DNA of 64,000 nt from Lichenostomus cassidix (GCA_008360975.2 CM039184.1:49876797-49940796); one strand, 5' to 3'; shown: positions 43,501-58,500, counted from the first letter of the stretch. Numbers and translations are program-made. Notes: generated from the sequence alone by a model not told the origin.

Positions 43501-46500
43501 TGACAGAGGAATAAGACTGCACTGAAAAATTGTTCAGTTAACACAGTAATGGATAAATAAAAAACTAATAAAAACACTTCTTGATTTAATTATATTTAGA
43601 TAAATGCTCAAAATTAGTTTTCATCTAAAATGATTCTATTACAGAAATAATTTACAAGTAGCACTGAGTTTTTAGTAGAATATTTCTGAAGCTTACAAAT
43701 TTACAAAATATTCCAAGTAGAAATGAGCATCTCCAACAACTCTATGACAAATTGAGCTTTGTGGGGTAATAATGCATGTATATCACAGTTGATATACATG
43801 GTCTGCTGTGCCTATCAGTCTTCTGTTTTTCTTTCTGAGAGAGGTGTTATCAGATAATTTTTCCCTTTTTCTCCCCATTTGTGTTCCTATATTTTTCTTC
43901 CTGATTTGTTATTGAATTTGTTGCTCCCAAAATCCTTGCACGGCATGCTGCACTGGTGTATACATATTTTTGTAGGATTATGTCCATATTCTCATGGCAT
44001 ATGCCTTTTAGGTCCTTAGTGGGCATTTAAAGCATGTTAAAGCACAGAACTCAAGCTTAAATATCTTTTGAAGAATCTGTATGTTAGTGTGGCTCCAAAT
44101 TCTCGAAAGCATTGGGCGAGAACAGAACTAATGCCTGGTCACAGGGACTTCCCAGCAAATTTGCTGTTCTTAACAAAGATGACTGCTGTGACAATGGACT
44201 GCTGCTGGATAGGACTTCATTTAGGATTGCCCTGAAATTGCACTGAGCTTATTTGGGAAACAACGTAATAACTGCATACCTCGCTACTTGCTCCAAATGC
44301 TGGTCTGATCTTCCATGCTGTGGCTATCTGTGTCTATATCCATAAAAAATCTTTGAAAAAAAACCCAGAAGTCAGTGCTTAGTGAAGCAAAGAACAGATA
44401 TGAAGCAATCTCTCCTGACACAATGGCATATTAGAAGTGCAGTATGTTTGTAAACACCTGAATAGATTGAAGATTTAGCTGAAAGTGCTCACAGAATGGC
44501 TTCTGTAGTCCTTTCAGAGGAGATGCACTGAGACTGAGCATTGTTAGTAGGATGTCTTAAAATATTTATTGAGGAAAGCCCTCAGGCAAGAGATTTTGAC
44601 TGTCTTCCATTTCAAGTCTTTAGTGGACAGAAATGAAGGAAGCTGCTTTCAAAGTTTGTAGTCTGTTGTTTATCATTGCACTTGTTACTTGAAGGAACAT
44701 ATAGTAAATGGAAAGGAATCAGATTTCTCTCATCCCAGGTTTTGTCCTCTGAAATGGTAGTAATGTCTTGAAGATGGTAGATGCTCTATTGTTTGCTTTT
44801 TTGAGGGTGGGGGTTGGTTAGCTTTGTTTTTGTATTGATGTTGAATGACCCATGGGTTTGTCAGGACTGATAGTTCTGGTTTGGGCTCCTTACAGATACG
44901 TAGGAAGATAGGTTTTCCTGACCCCTGGCAATTCAAGGAGACAAATGGAACAAGGGAGAAAGATGTAATGACATCTTTTCAACAACAGAACCCCCTGCAA
45001 TTTTGAATTAGAAACTCTTGCTCTTGCCTTAGGGCTCTAATCTATCTCTGCCATGTTTAAGAAGTAGTATGACAAAAGTCCTTCTTGCTATTTAAAACAT
45101 AAAATATATGATTTCTCTTTTTCTCTTCTTTCACTCCTGTTTCTATATCTCAGTAAAATGAAGTTGCATATTGCAGATTATTGTGGATAAGTGGAATTTT
45201 TTTGCCCTTCTTACTCTCTTTAGGACATAATTTGAGGGTTAAAATGCTAATATGTGCAAGAAACATTATCAGTTCCTTCCTCTGCATGTAGATATTTAAA
45301 TAAGGTCATGTTGCCTGAAAAATCTGACCTCACTATTTAGTTCTAGAGAACTCCTGTTGAAAGAGTTCTGACTTGCCATGAACTAATTGAGTCCTCTGCA
45401 GGCCAGAGAGGGAGCACCATTTTCTCACACTATTTGACTAAATTTGGGGCTTTTTTTTTTTCCTTTTTTTTTTCTTTTTTTTTTTAATGCTGGGTGTGGA
45501 TACAGGGCTCCAACTCAGAATCCTGTGAAGCTTTTTAATCATTAGAGTTAAGCTCTTCTTCAGTGTTAGGAGGCAGTCTGAGGCAGTCATCAGCCTTGCC
45601 TTTAGCACTAGGGGTTGAAAATTTCGGCTCTGTGTTTGTTGTCACAGAAAACTGCTACCCCTTTGTTGATTGGGCCCTAATGGTAAAAAAACACTCAAGA
45701 AATCATTCAGTGCTGTGAATTAACCAAGGTTTAATACCAACCAGGTGGAACACCTGAAAATACAGCCCTGTTTTTCATTATGTGCACCTCAGTACAGGAG
45801 AGAGCCAACTCTGTGTGTGCTTCTCATTATAGCAGCATCAGTGGTTTCAGCAGGGGTGTGTAACTTCTGAGGAGAGTTGCTGTTAATTAACAGCTGTTCA
45901 TATCAGCAGGAGGAGAGCTGATATGTTGGTGCTATTCTGATGTAGTGGCTGAAAAAGTAAAGCTTAGAGGTTTAGAGGCTCGAGTTTGATTTTCTGCTTC
46001 TGTTTCTAGTGTAAAAGGTCTTTTACAAGCTCTTTTAAAAGATTTGGTATTCCAAAATTGCCCTTGAGTGTTTAATAGTTTAATGAATATTGAAGTAGTG
46101 AGCTGTTTTGTAGACTAGGTTTTGGAAGATGGGAGGGGGAAAGCAGGGGGACAAAAACCTCTGGATCTTCAAGACCTAAAAGTTTAGTGCTTAACTCCTG
46201 TAAACCTATACATTACCAAGCCATTTATCTTATTTAGTACTGAAAGTATTATTTCAATTTAATTTAAAGCAATTTTCTTTTAAAATTTATTTTTATTTAT
46301 TTTGTATAAAAATTTATTTTATCTTTTTTTAGTACTAAATACACATTTTAGTACTTAAAATGTATATTTAGACAGAATCTTGTCAGTGCTAGATAGCAAA
46401 TAGCATGATACAAATAAATGCTAATAAAATAGTACCAAAATATTATAAAACATTCAGAAATCATGTAGAAAATCATATAGAAAAGCATATAGAAATCATA

Positions 46501-49500
46501 TAGAAAACAACAGGGAAAGGAGTAAAGGATGGGTGAATGGAAAAAGGATGAAATATCAGATAACATAGCAAGTATTTGTAAATTGCAGCTGCCTTTTCTG
46601 TTTGATTTTTGTGGGTGGTTTTTGCCGGATCTGTTTTACCAAATTCTCAGAAATACTTTGCCAGCTGTATAGGAGTTTTAAGACTGTAGTATTTAAAGAG
46701 AGTATTTTCTTTTAGGATCTGCTACGGGGCAGTAGTGGAAACAGATATACCTCAGATTTTGTTCTAAGAAGTAGATGGAAGCTGGCATAAATTCATGAGT
46801 ATTGTCAGTCACAAATAGTCATTACTGTGCTATGTCATGTGTGGCATTCATATTTTAGGTCATAAGACAGAGTAGAAATTTAGTTGTAACTAAATATAGC
46901 AAATAGTTCATTGAAGTTGCTCTGCACACTTTTTTCTTCACCTTGTATTTACTTATTCTTCAAAAAAAACTTCAAAAACTCTAACCTTTCTATTATTTCT
47001 TTAATCACAGATTGCAACAAAAGATGGTGCACTTTGGAAAGTGGCTTTCTGAGCTACTATGAAAATGATAAAACTACCACTCCTAATGGTATGATTGACA
47101 TCAATGAAGTTATCTGTCTTGTAGTACACAAGTCAGACTTTTTAAAGAGAGGGTAAGCCCCTGAATTAATATTTCAATAAACAAACTGTTCATTTGTTTC
47201 TTGAGTTTTGAATAGGCAATTTAGAAAAAAAGGTGAATTGTTTTATGGGAGTTAGGAAATAAGTGCTATGTGATATTTGGGGATTTATTTTTCTGTGGTG
47301 ATAGAATGAATATATTAGGGTAATTTAAAAGGGCAGTTTAAATTAGATACATCTGTTTCTTATTAAATCTGTAATGCATATTCTCAGTGCTTGAAAAGTT
47401 ACATGATGATAAATTGAACAATTAATACTTATTTTTCTTTCTGGGATTGACCTCTGCCTCAAGCCAAAATTCTTGCTTTGTTTCTTCCCTGTAATGCAGA
47501 AGACTAGAGCTCTCCACAATGCTTCTGGCTTTGGTAACAGAGATACTGCTCTTTGAAATCTTCATTCTACAGAATTTGAATTCTTTGTTCTACAGCTGAC
47601 AACAGTGTAACTGATGAACACTGTTAGTTTGAAGACAATAGCTTTTTTTTGTGTAGTCTTGTTTTTTCTTTTACAACTCTCTCACCTTCTATTTGTACAT
47701 GAAAAACATCACTTGGAGAGTGACCTAAATCTGAGTTGCATTCCAGTGATACTCAATTTCTTTAGGACAACATTTTTGTTTAAAATATACTTTGTATATA
47801 TCTAAAAAAACTCCATAACACTTTCTTTACATTTTTAATGTGTATGTGTGCATGTAAAATAAAAATAACTTTCTATAGTATGGCACTGTAATGCTTTTAG
47901 TTACAAAATAGAATTGTCTGCAAAGAAATCATAGTCTATTCAGTAAACTTCTGAAAAAGATAATGGGAATAAAGGACTTAGACTACTACAGGGGAGAGAG
48001 ATTCTGAAACATGGTGATGTCTCAATATGCTATAAAATATAAGCAAGTGATGTTCACTATCCTGCAGTAGCTTTGTGATATCCAGAAAAAAAATCACTTT
48101 TTTCTTCTGTCTTCCAATCTAACCTATTGCTTGCTAAATCTCCAAGTCGTTCCATTTGAGGATAATAATTTAATTAAAAAACATGTTTGTTTGCTGAATG
48201 CTTCACTCTAAGGGAATAACTACTCTCCTGTTGTGCTTTACCTGTGATAGAGGAGTTTTATGAGAAATTTCTTTAGATTTGATATTTCATGTAGTGAAAC
48301 AGCTGGTCCTTAAAAAATGCCTATTCTGTTAGTCAGAACTAAGTGTTTATATAATTTTCAAAGTGGTTATTGAAAATGACAGAAATGACTCATGCTCAGT
48401 TCTCCACATTTAGATAAATCTCTATCTCCAGCATTGAAAGGAAAAAGCAAACTCCATCTATTTGGTATCTAGGGAGAGGTCACAGACAATATCATACTAT
48501 AAATTTGAGAACTATAATTTGTAAGTTAAAGACTGCCCTCAAGTTCAACATGATATTTACTTTCCAAATTCCACACCAATTTTAACTGCTTTACTTTTTC
48601 TTCTTTTACTGTCCTTATTTATCAATTAAAAATAGAAAAAACAGGGTTCATCTGCTTAAATAATGGTATCATTTTTAATAGGAAAAAAACCCAAGAACCT
48701 CCCTTGAGAAAATGTTTAAGAGCTTCTCGAGTTATAGCAACTTCAAAGTAGTCATCCTTATCTTGGTGATGGCAGGTGACACAAAGTGACCATGCATTTC
48801 ACCTCAGCAGATTCAGGCTGTCTGAAAGGAAAGCCTATTCATTAGAGGGGAGGTGGAGAACAGGAACAGGGTGGTGAGAAAATAAGTACTCTCCATCCTT
48901 GACTGTTTTCAAGACTTCTCTTTGAGCAGGAGATTAAACCAAATGACATTTAAAAGTCCCTATGAACCAACATTTCAACTCATTTACAACTTCCTATTCA
49001 GTTATTTGGTTTGCATATATTAAACATAAAAAAAATATTTTGAATGCATCACGAAAATATACTTGATCAAATCACATGAACTTGCAAAGGTAAAAAATTC
49101 CCTATGCGTTTTTAATGACTGTATGTAAACATTTTTATGCATTTTGGAATTATTTAAAAAACTATTACACGGTAGACTCTAAACATGTACTATTGACCTG
49201 CAAAGTCCTTTGATCCTGTTATTTTGTAAAGTACTCTATTATTAACTGGACTGTATTTGTAAGATTGGAGGAGAAATGCATATTGATTCCATTCCATATG
49301 TATGAAGGAATGAAAAAATAATGAAATAAAACTCTTGTGTGTCTACTGTTTTGAAGACTAAATACAGCTCTGTTTCTTCTCTTGCTTGCTTTAGGGACAT
49401 CTTTACATTTGAAATATACTTAATGTCAGAACGTGTTTTTCTATTTGGAGCTGAAACTGCGTATTCACAAAGAAAATGGACTTGGGCAATAGCTAAGGTA

Positions 49501-52500
49501 ATACTGATAATTATCTTTTTCAGTTAGGCCAGGAGCCTTTGCACAAATCATAAAATGTCATTGTTAGCTTAAAACCTTTGAGAAGTCATTTTTGATGAAT
49601 AATGATCTGTCCTGTGTGTAAAGATTTCTTGTGCAGCAGGAAGAAATAACTTCTGTGATTTAATGTTTGAAATAAGAGGATAAAATAAAATGTGAAAGGA
49701 ATTGAAACAGCATTTTAATGCCGACTTTAAGAATATATTAAAGGTGTTCCAGTATAAAGACATATACTATATGAATATATTTCAGCTAAGTTTTTTATGG
49801 TTGCAAATCTATTAAATTTATTTGCTGAAACAGAGTTCATAAAGAAATACCATATTTTATACAGTCTCAAATTTAATAATCACATTACTAATTAAATGAA
49901 TGGTAGTTTAAAAGCAAAAATATTTGAATTGTAGAATATGAATGGAAAAATATTAAATGATATTTTATATTTTAAATTCAGTGTATCTATAGGTTTATGA
50001 GTGGTATATCTCAAAGTTTTATTCTTTTGCTGTTACCTTCATCCTAGAATCCTATAGATTTGCAATATCTTGATTTTGTTTTGTAGGGGCAAAGGGTTTT
50101 TTCCTTCATCTGACTCACCCCATTTTCTTTGGTAGCATTTTGTTCCTGCTGTGGCTGAATCACTGTTAGAGAGAGACTGTGACCTGATTGGGCAGCTGTA
50201 CTACAAAGATCGCCATAACCTGGATCAGTGGAGGAAAGGCTGGTTTGCTATAGAGAAGTCGAGCCTTTATTTTTGTCTTGAAATGGAGGATGCTGAAGAA
50301 GATTCTATATATCTCAGGAGGTTACAAGAACTAAGTAAGAACTTTGTTTAATGTCTAGTATTCAGAAAATGTTCTACGGGATTAATTCACTGTTAAGAAC
50401 ATTTCTATTACATTTCAAAACAATAAACATTGAGAAGCTCAGTAATTATTCCTTCACATGAGTCAGATGTTCTTCCAACTCTTGTCTAAATATGGAGTTT
50501 GTAAAATTCTGTCTTGGGGTTTTTTTCCTATTTTTTGGCACATCCTAGAGAAATTTTTCACAGCTTTATAATTAATGATGACAATTTCTGTTCCAGTTGC
50601 AGCAGTATCCTTCTTACAAGAGTACAGAATTGAATAATAATATATAACCTTTTGGGATTATTGTCTCATATTTTTGACAGGGCAGAAATACTCACTGCAG
50701 AGCATGTTCTTGAGATGATTGACAGGTCTAGTTTTGAAATATTCAAACATACTGGAAAATTACAATTCTCTTGGAAAACTGTTTCACAGACTAATAGACT
50801 TTTATCTGATACTAAAAGTATTACTTGCTCAGTATCATGATGTATAAAGATAAGAATGTTTGTACAAATGGTCGTCCATGATCAGTTTTATACCATTTGT
50901 AATTATGCTCTGAATCCTCTTTCAAGCATATCTGCCCTACTTGTTTTTCTATTGAACAAGTCAATATGTTACATAGAAAATTACATGTAATTTGAGGTTT
51001 TATAAAAAAGTAACATAGAGAAGATAATTTAGCTCTTTATTGATGATCCTCTTTATAAATGCTATCGGATCGTGGACTGTTTTGCAGGAGCTTGCCAAGG
51101 ACTAATGCCATTGGGTTTTCTACTGCTTATTTACTGCCACCTTGTATATGGTGTGAATAACAACATGAAGGTGGTTTTTAATCAGGAATGTTTTTATGCC
51201 TCTAGGTGTCTTTTATCTCGTGGATCTTTTGATCTTAATTCAGAATTAAAAGATTAGGCAGTAGAAGAACTGTTCCTGATATTTGTTATGATAATGCAAC
51301 TGTAATTGCCTCTGCCAGAATCATAAAAGCATCCAAAATCTGTGTATATCTCATGTATAAAAATGAAACACTTTTGATTTGTGGTTGAGAATTGGTTTTG
51401 CTTGGTTTTTTTAATATTAGTTGTATTTCTTGGAAATAATTTATATCCATAATATTTTCTTTGATTTTTGCTTTCTCAAGAATAAATCTGGTCCACTGTT
51501 AATACTGATTTGTGTAAATGAAACTTGACATATAATTAATCATTTATGGAAGTATAGTCACTTACCTTCTTGATATTTGACTTAGTAATTATAGGTGATG
51601 CTAGGAGTATGTGTTATACAAAAAGATCATATAACATGATATTTAGGACTTTATAGTCTCTGGGAATTAGTTGAAGTAAGGTGTGGATTATATATGACAT
51701 GCACCTTGAGAAATTAGCTTTTCAGAATTTCAGATTAGTAAGCAGGTTACTTTTAATTTACTGATTTTGGTATACTGCACAGTACAGTTTTATAAACACT
51801 GTAACTGGAAAATATCCAGATGTATTTGCTTATTATGTATAATGTAGGTAGTTTACAGGGTTCTTTCTTTAGCAGGGATAACATAAGGCAACATAAAGAA
51901 GGGTGGCACTGATCTTCATGCTATAACATATGTGTTATGCTATTCTCAATGTGTTCAGCCATCAAGGTGCAAGAAGTTAATGGATTCCAAAATCCAGCTT
52001 ACTTCTGAGTTATGTGTTCTACAACTTGTATTTACACGTTTAGTATAATAAAACACTGTAGCATGCTCTCACATTGAAAAGTACGTTTAAACTTTCTTGC
52101 TAATGTTCTGTACCAGTTTTTCTTTTAAATGTAAATGATTTATGGTATTTTGTGGAGTTTTGTTTCTATTATCAGCAGCAGTCTTTATTTTTTAAGTTTA
52201 AGAATTCCATGTTCCTTTTGCCACAGAAGACAATTTTGAAAAAAACGTCTATATGTGCATACATGTATGTGTTTGTCTATAAATATATGTCTGTGAAGAT
52301 CATAGGAATGTGTATGTATTTTGTTTTCAGCAACCAGTAGTGTGATGCAAAATGGAGAGAGAATTGATGTCCTGCTGCTCGTTGAAAAAGGAAGGTAAGG
52401 TTCCTATCTGAGTAAAGCTTTGATCTGTTTTTATATTGATATCTTAGAATTATCATTGATAAGTTCTGAAGTTTTGTCACTTAAGGTTGCTAGTGGGAGA

Positions 52501-55500
52501 GTAAATTTGCAGACTTTTTAAGGGAGGATCTTTGTGCATTAATTACATTTTATGTCTGTGTCACGAAATGTTAACAAGCACTACTTAATTAAAAGCAGTT
52601 TTCCCACTGAGAAAATTATTCCCAGATTAGTCTGTCAATAATGGTTTCTTCAAAAGGACCTAACTCCTTTTACCCTGTAAAAAAAGAGTATTTGGAGAAT
52701 TTAATACCAACTTTATTTTTAATCACTCTTATGTCTCAGAATTCTGTGTCTCAATCTGCCTGGGTCAGGTTTGAGAGGATATGAATGAGTCCCCTGGTTA
52801 ATCTTATTGTAATATCTGATCTGAGTTAACAACATACTATCTAGGAAAAGCATACTTATGAAACAAACATGATCCATATCTACTTTCGAGTAGGTAATAT
52901 TCTGTGGAGATGACTGTGTCATATTTCATAGTGATATGGGAGGTTGAAACTTGAAGTGAGGCAGGTTATTTCTGCCTCATATATGGGTACAAATTCAAAG
53001 GGGAAAGTAACAATTATGGAAGATAATTCTTAGTTTGTATTAGGTTGAGACTTTTTTATTTCAATGATAGGTTATTGGGCAAGTGTCTGTCTTAAGTGGT
53101 GCAGTATTTATGCAGTCTTTCGAACAGCCAATAGTAGGTTAATAAATGAAGATTGTTTTTCTCTTTGGCAAACAAAACAATTCCCATAGTTACCTTTAAC
53201 ATCTATTCAGAATTGGAATAGCTTGTCAGAAATGCATTGTAACTTGTGTGCTCTGAATTTTAGCTCTTTCTATAATATTGTACAAATTTCAGAACTCAGT
53301 AAGGCTACAATGTTTAGAAAGAAACACTTTTTCATGGGTTTTTTTTGGGGGGGGTATTTTGTTTTGGGGTTTTTGTTTGTTTGTTTTCTGGTTTGGTTTG
53401 TTTTTGTTTGTTTATTGGTTTGATTTGTTTTCATTTGGGTTTGTTTTTGTTGGTTTTTTCCCCCCCCAAAAAAACCTATTGAGAGATGCAGTGTTAAGTA
53501 AGCTACATACACTGAGTGGTGAACCAGAGGTATCCCATTCAAGGCCCCGTCCAATAGATGGATATAAACCATGCATATAATTTCATAGGTGTTACTGCTG
53601 AGCAAAACTCTTACTCCAAGTCAGTGTTTATTATTTATTTCACTATAATATTTGTGTTAAGTGAGGGTAGGTTTTCCCTGAACCGCTTTAGTAGTTTAAG
53701 GGAAGTTCTGAACTATTTGAAAATAATTTCAATGGGGCACTGGCTGATTTAAGATGGACATGAATATATTTAATTTTTCTTCACTGAAGTGTGCTGTAAG
53801 GAATTTAAATGCATAGTGTTCACATTATCTTAACTATTGAAAGCCATATGGGTGCATAAGCTTTGACATAGGGATTCTTGTTTACAATATTACTCCAAAA
53901 TTATCCAGGTGTTCAGTGCAGTTGTATGAGATTGCATCTTAAAGTGATAACCAATGTAGTGTGTGTGTGGAAAATGATTAAATATAAAATCACCTTTGTC
54001 TTTAGACTCAATTACTGTAAATGGAAATAAAGCCACTAATCCTCTCACGCTCCTCCAAACTCTAGACAAATTAATTTATATCCTTGAGATGTCATCAGCA
54101 TCAACTAAATGAAATGTCAAAGTTTCTAGGTTTTCCTATTTTGTCTGTTATTTTATATGTGCTTTTCTAATGTCAACTTTAGCACATATTGATCACTTGA
54201 AAGACACTATGTAGCGGATGACTTTCTTGTTAATTTGTTAGTCACTTAAATGCAGGATAAATTATAAAATAAAAAAAGTATTATTGAAAAAAAAATAAAT
54301 AAAGCAAGTAAGAGTTTCCCAGAATTAGGAAAAGTTTAGGAAAAAAAAAAACAACACAAAGACCCCAAACCAAACCAAAGCCACTCTCCTTTGCATAAGA
54401 ACATAAACATGGTCAGTGTCTTAAATTATCTGGTTAAATTTTATTAGAAAAATTTATGAAAATTCCTTAAATATTTTTCTACAGACTTTCCATTTCTTAC
54501 TTATGCTTCTTTTTCAAGTCTCAGTGTTTGAGCTGATAACTTAGGGAAAGTCATATGTTTAGATGTATCATATATCTTTCTCTTTCACACTTAACTACTG
54601 CAGGTGAAAGAGTTACTACAGTTGTTACAAATGGACTTCTCACTTAAGAATGATTAGATATGCAAGTAAACATTTTCAAAAACTATAAAAACTTCAAGTC
54701 TTACTGCTGAAATAATTACAATGTATTAAATCTATGAATTTTTGATTCTTTAAAAAGATTTGGTAATTTGGCATACATAAATTTAGTATTAATCTGATCC
54801 ATATCTGCTCAGAAGAAGAATTTATAATTGATTTTGGGCTGTAATGTACATAATACTTTCTAGCTAGTGAAAACTACAAGAATTCAGAGACAATTTTACC
54901 AAAAAAGGCATGTGAGATTTTTCTGAAATGTCTTAGATATGAATACAATCCAAACCTTCCTCTTTTTTTCCACCTCTTCCTTTGCCCTGTTGTCTGCTTG
55001 GCACCCTGCTGTTCATTTATTCTCTATCTGACATGTTCAGCTAATGAAGTCTGCCAGCTGAGAAATAAGAGGTGCTAATCTTACCAAGTAATCGTGAGAT
55101 ACTGAATTATGCTAAAAGATTTCTGAAACCACATGACTGCTTCTCTGTTGAAGATTGTTGTCCTTTATGAAGCTCAATGTACTTGCTAAATCTTCACTGT
55201 ACTTGCTAAATCTTTGTTCAAGAAGATTAATTTTAATTATATATGATTTTTTTTGAGATCTGAAAGAAGTTCGTGCTTGTGTTTGAGTATCTTCACTAAA
55301 GGAAATTGCAGAAGAACACACTCTTTTATAACACCTACTGGAATTTTGTTGCATTCTGGTCACTATTGAAGTATATTGTCTGGGCTGTTAGAACTGTATC
55401 TAACTCAGCTGGAAATCTTGACTTCTCACAACACTATTTTACACCATAATCAGATGGCCATTTGCCTCTTCTTGCTTTCCACTTTCTTAGTTGAAATGTT

Positions 55501-58500
55501 CTAGCTCTGTAGTTGAAATGCTTCTTGACTTCTTGCAAGAAGTGGCAAACCATTTTACGTGTTTTTGTGTTTGAGGCTTCCCTTTGTCACACAGGGATGT
55601 CCTCTGTTTTACTCCATATTCAGTTTGGATTTTTTCCTTTGATCTCTCTGTATTTTTAAAATGCCTGAAGTGACTGGTGATACTTGACCTCCTGTTGCTA
55701 TCCAAACAGAAGTTGCGTAGTACATTGGTGAAACAGCTACTCCTGTGTAATTCAGTAGAGGCCAACAGAGGCATCTGCACAATCAAAAGAGGAAAGTTGT
55801 TTGAAAACATCTGTATACAGTAGTTTTTAAATATATCTTCTATATGTACAATTTAATGCAAATATTTAAATGCTATGCTTTAAAGAAACACAGTTGTGCA
55901 AACAGTTCAGTTTCAAATATTTCTTATTTTTTTTAAAAATAATTTAAGCTCTTTCTTAGATGTCAGTGCATATTTTCAGAACATAATGTGATCCAGATGG
56001 TGCTTTTTTCCCCCCTTATGCTTCTTTTGTAGTGAGCTCTTTCTTATTATTAATAATAAACCTTCCCTACGTGCTGGCACAATTTCTTTATGCTGATGGT
56101 TCATTCAATACTTTCTTCTTAACCCTTGGTGATAGCACTAACTTTTCTCATAAAATACAGTTAGGGGCACAAAATTCTAAAATCTAGAATTAATCTAAAC
56201 ATGGAGTCAAATGAAAGGACTTGTGCTTCCAACATGATATGCTGGATGTAAGACCTTTTGAAGGGATCCTTGTAGAAATATGGCTTGGTTACATTAAACA
56301 GTTGTTATTGATGAAATATCCATACTTTAATTGCAATTTGGACTTCCAAATTAATTTCATATTGACACTTACGTTCTTAGTACCTCTGTTTTCAGACAGG
56401 TAAGTTATTGGAATCATGCGGGAATTGCCAGAGAGCACTCATTTGTGCAGATACCGCTGACTCTCCCTCCCCACCTTGCCCAAAATCACTTAGTACTGCT
56501 GCTTTCCCATTGCAGAGTTGTTCAACAAAGAATATAGACATAGCTAAAGCTAGTACACTTTGCAGGATGGGTTAAAAACAAACCTTTGCACTCTTGTGGA
56601 TGAAGTGTGGTCAAGTTTGTTGTCTGACTGCTGGGGCAGAAGGATGTGCTGGTAGTCAACAATAAAGCTGTATAGGTTACAGTAGCTTCCTTAATGTTGA
56701 GACTTGGTGATTGTGCACTGCTGCAGTCATTTGTGCCAATTCAGTTCTCTCAATTCACTAAGGCAGAAATCTACGTTGGCAGGCTGCCTTGTTTGTTTGA
56801 GTACTTAAATTATTAATTTCTTGGCTATGGACTGTATGTGCTTCACACAACGTAGCAAAAACTCTGCCATTTTTCACCATGTTGTCGCTATTGCTATTTG
56901 TTATGAAATGTTTGATCTTTATCAATTTTTGGAACTGGAAGCAGTAGCACATATATAAACATACTACAGAAGGCATTTATATTTATATTGAGCTTATATT
57001 TATATTGAATATACTGCATTTATATTGAAGAAATACACATCAGTTGAGACTGTGGAAAATGGTAATCCGCATGGTAGGTCTTCATAAACATTATAGTACA
57101 AATTTTTTCAAACATGATTACTTCTATAAGCTCTTTAAATTCCTCAGTTTTGTGCTACATGGGACATCACTACATTTCAGCCTGTGTTTATGCTTAGTCT
57201 TAAACCTTGTATTTAATATTACTATATTTTGATAATGAAATTAGTTCAGTGAGAAGTGCACGTATTTGTGTTTACTTCTATCTGAAAACTGTGTGAAAGG
57301 GATGATAAATTAACATGAAAAACAGAGCTTAGATCTGCAAAAGTATCTCTATTGCTTCATTAAGTTCTGTAGAAGACTTCTATGCTTAAGGAAAGTTCTG
57401 CTCCTCTGCTGGGTATTATTTCTCCTTTCCTTATCATTCCTTCCAGGTTCAAGGAGATCAACAAATCATTTCCAGTTAGGGGAAAAAGAATGTTGTTAAG
57501 AATGTCTGAAAGGACTAAACTGAGAAAGACCACTTTAAATGTCTTATTTGTAAATTTTTATATGTTTTTTCTGATTTAAATTTTTTCCAGGTGTGTTCTG
57601 TCTCAGCTGAAAATTATTGAAGTTTGAGATGAGCTTTTTAAGCCACTTCCACAGGAAATTGACTGAGTTCTGAACTGTGTCTGGCACTGGTTTAATTTCC
57701 TTTTCTCCCTTCTTTGCTTTTATGGTATTGTGGTGAAATTGTTTCTCTGATTTATCTTACTTTTTGATGAGAACACTCTGGAGATTTTTGACCAGGAAAA
57801 TCTAATTTTTTGAAAGATAATTAGTTGCTTTCTATGAACAATCCAGGTTCCATGATATCAGCAAGATTTTAACATTTATATTTCTTGCCAGCAACTTCTC
57901 TTTCATGACTGTGTTGGTCCTAGGAGACTACTCCTTAAACAAATACCACGTTTTCTTTGTTAATTATTAAGTAATCTCTTCCTCTGTAATTTGAATTAAG
58001 CTCAACAGCTTCTCAAATTTTAGAAAACAATGAGAACATCACATCTTTGTACTTCTGATATCTTTTTTCTAATGTGGTGCATTGAGGGGAAGATGGAAAG
58101 ATCCATAAAATACAAGGTGATCTTTTCCACATAGTTTAGGTAATTCATATATCACAACAGTTGATTGACAGGCACATGATTTAGACTTTGGTATCTCTGT
58201 GAAAAATACTGATAAGTTTATATGACCTTTGAAGTTCAGTACTGTATTTTTGCTCTCATCCTCTGGTATAAATTCTTTGATATGCAGCAGACCTGCCCTT
58301 TTCTTGTTTAGAAGTAATAATATTTTCACTTTACAATATGCTGCTTCCTGTATATATCATAATTCTTAAGATAACCAAAAATAATCTGTTGAGACTTCCA
58401 TTTATCCTTTTGCATAGTACCATAATGTGAATCTGGCTGTTCTGCAGGGGAAATAAAAACACTGTAATGTCCGTATATGTGTGCATTTCTTGTGTTGGAA

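Larger units (their letters stand above)
43310..47010 (+). other. Intron i-j (3.7 kb)
   Basis: Contains a T-rich run at 45451-45485, adjacent palindromes at 45879-45924, a 12-base tandem at 46459-46508 and a TTTATTTT-rich stretch near 46.25-46.33 kb. No gene recognised. Confidence 0.75.

Noticed and set aside
46348..46566. Minus-strand frame rich in Tyr, Phe, Met and Ile
   Set aside because: It follows from the AATCATATAGAA tandem and AT-rich flanks.
53270..53605. Overlapping 100- and 111-codon frames on opposite strands
   Set aside because: They arise from GTTT/AAAC composition inside the inverted repeat (Phe/Val/Gly-rich and Gln/Thr/Lys-rich peptides).
56221..56403. Open frame ending in a consensus donor (ACAG/GTAAGT)
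   Set aside because: The upstream acceptor is weak, the peptide is hydrophobic AT-driven sequence, and exons m and n join in phase without it.
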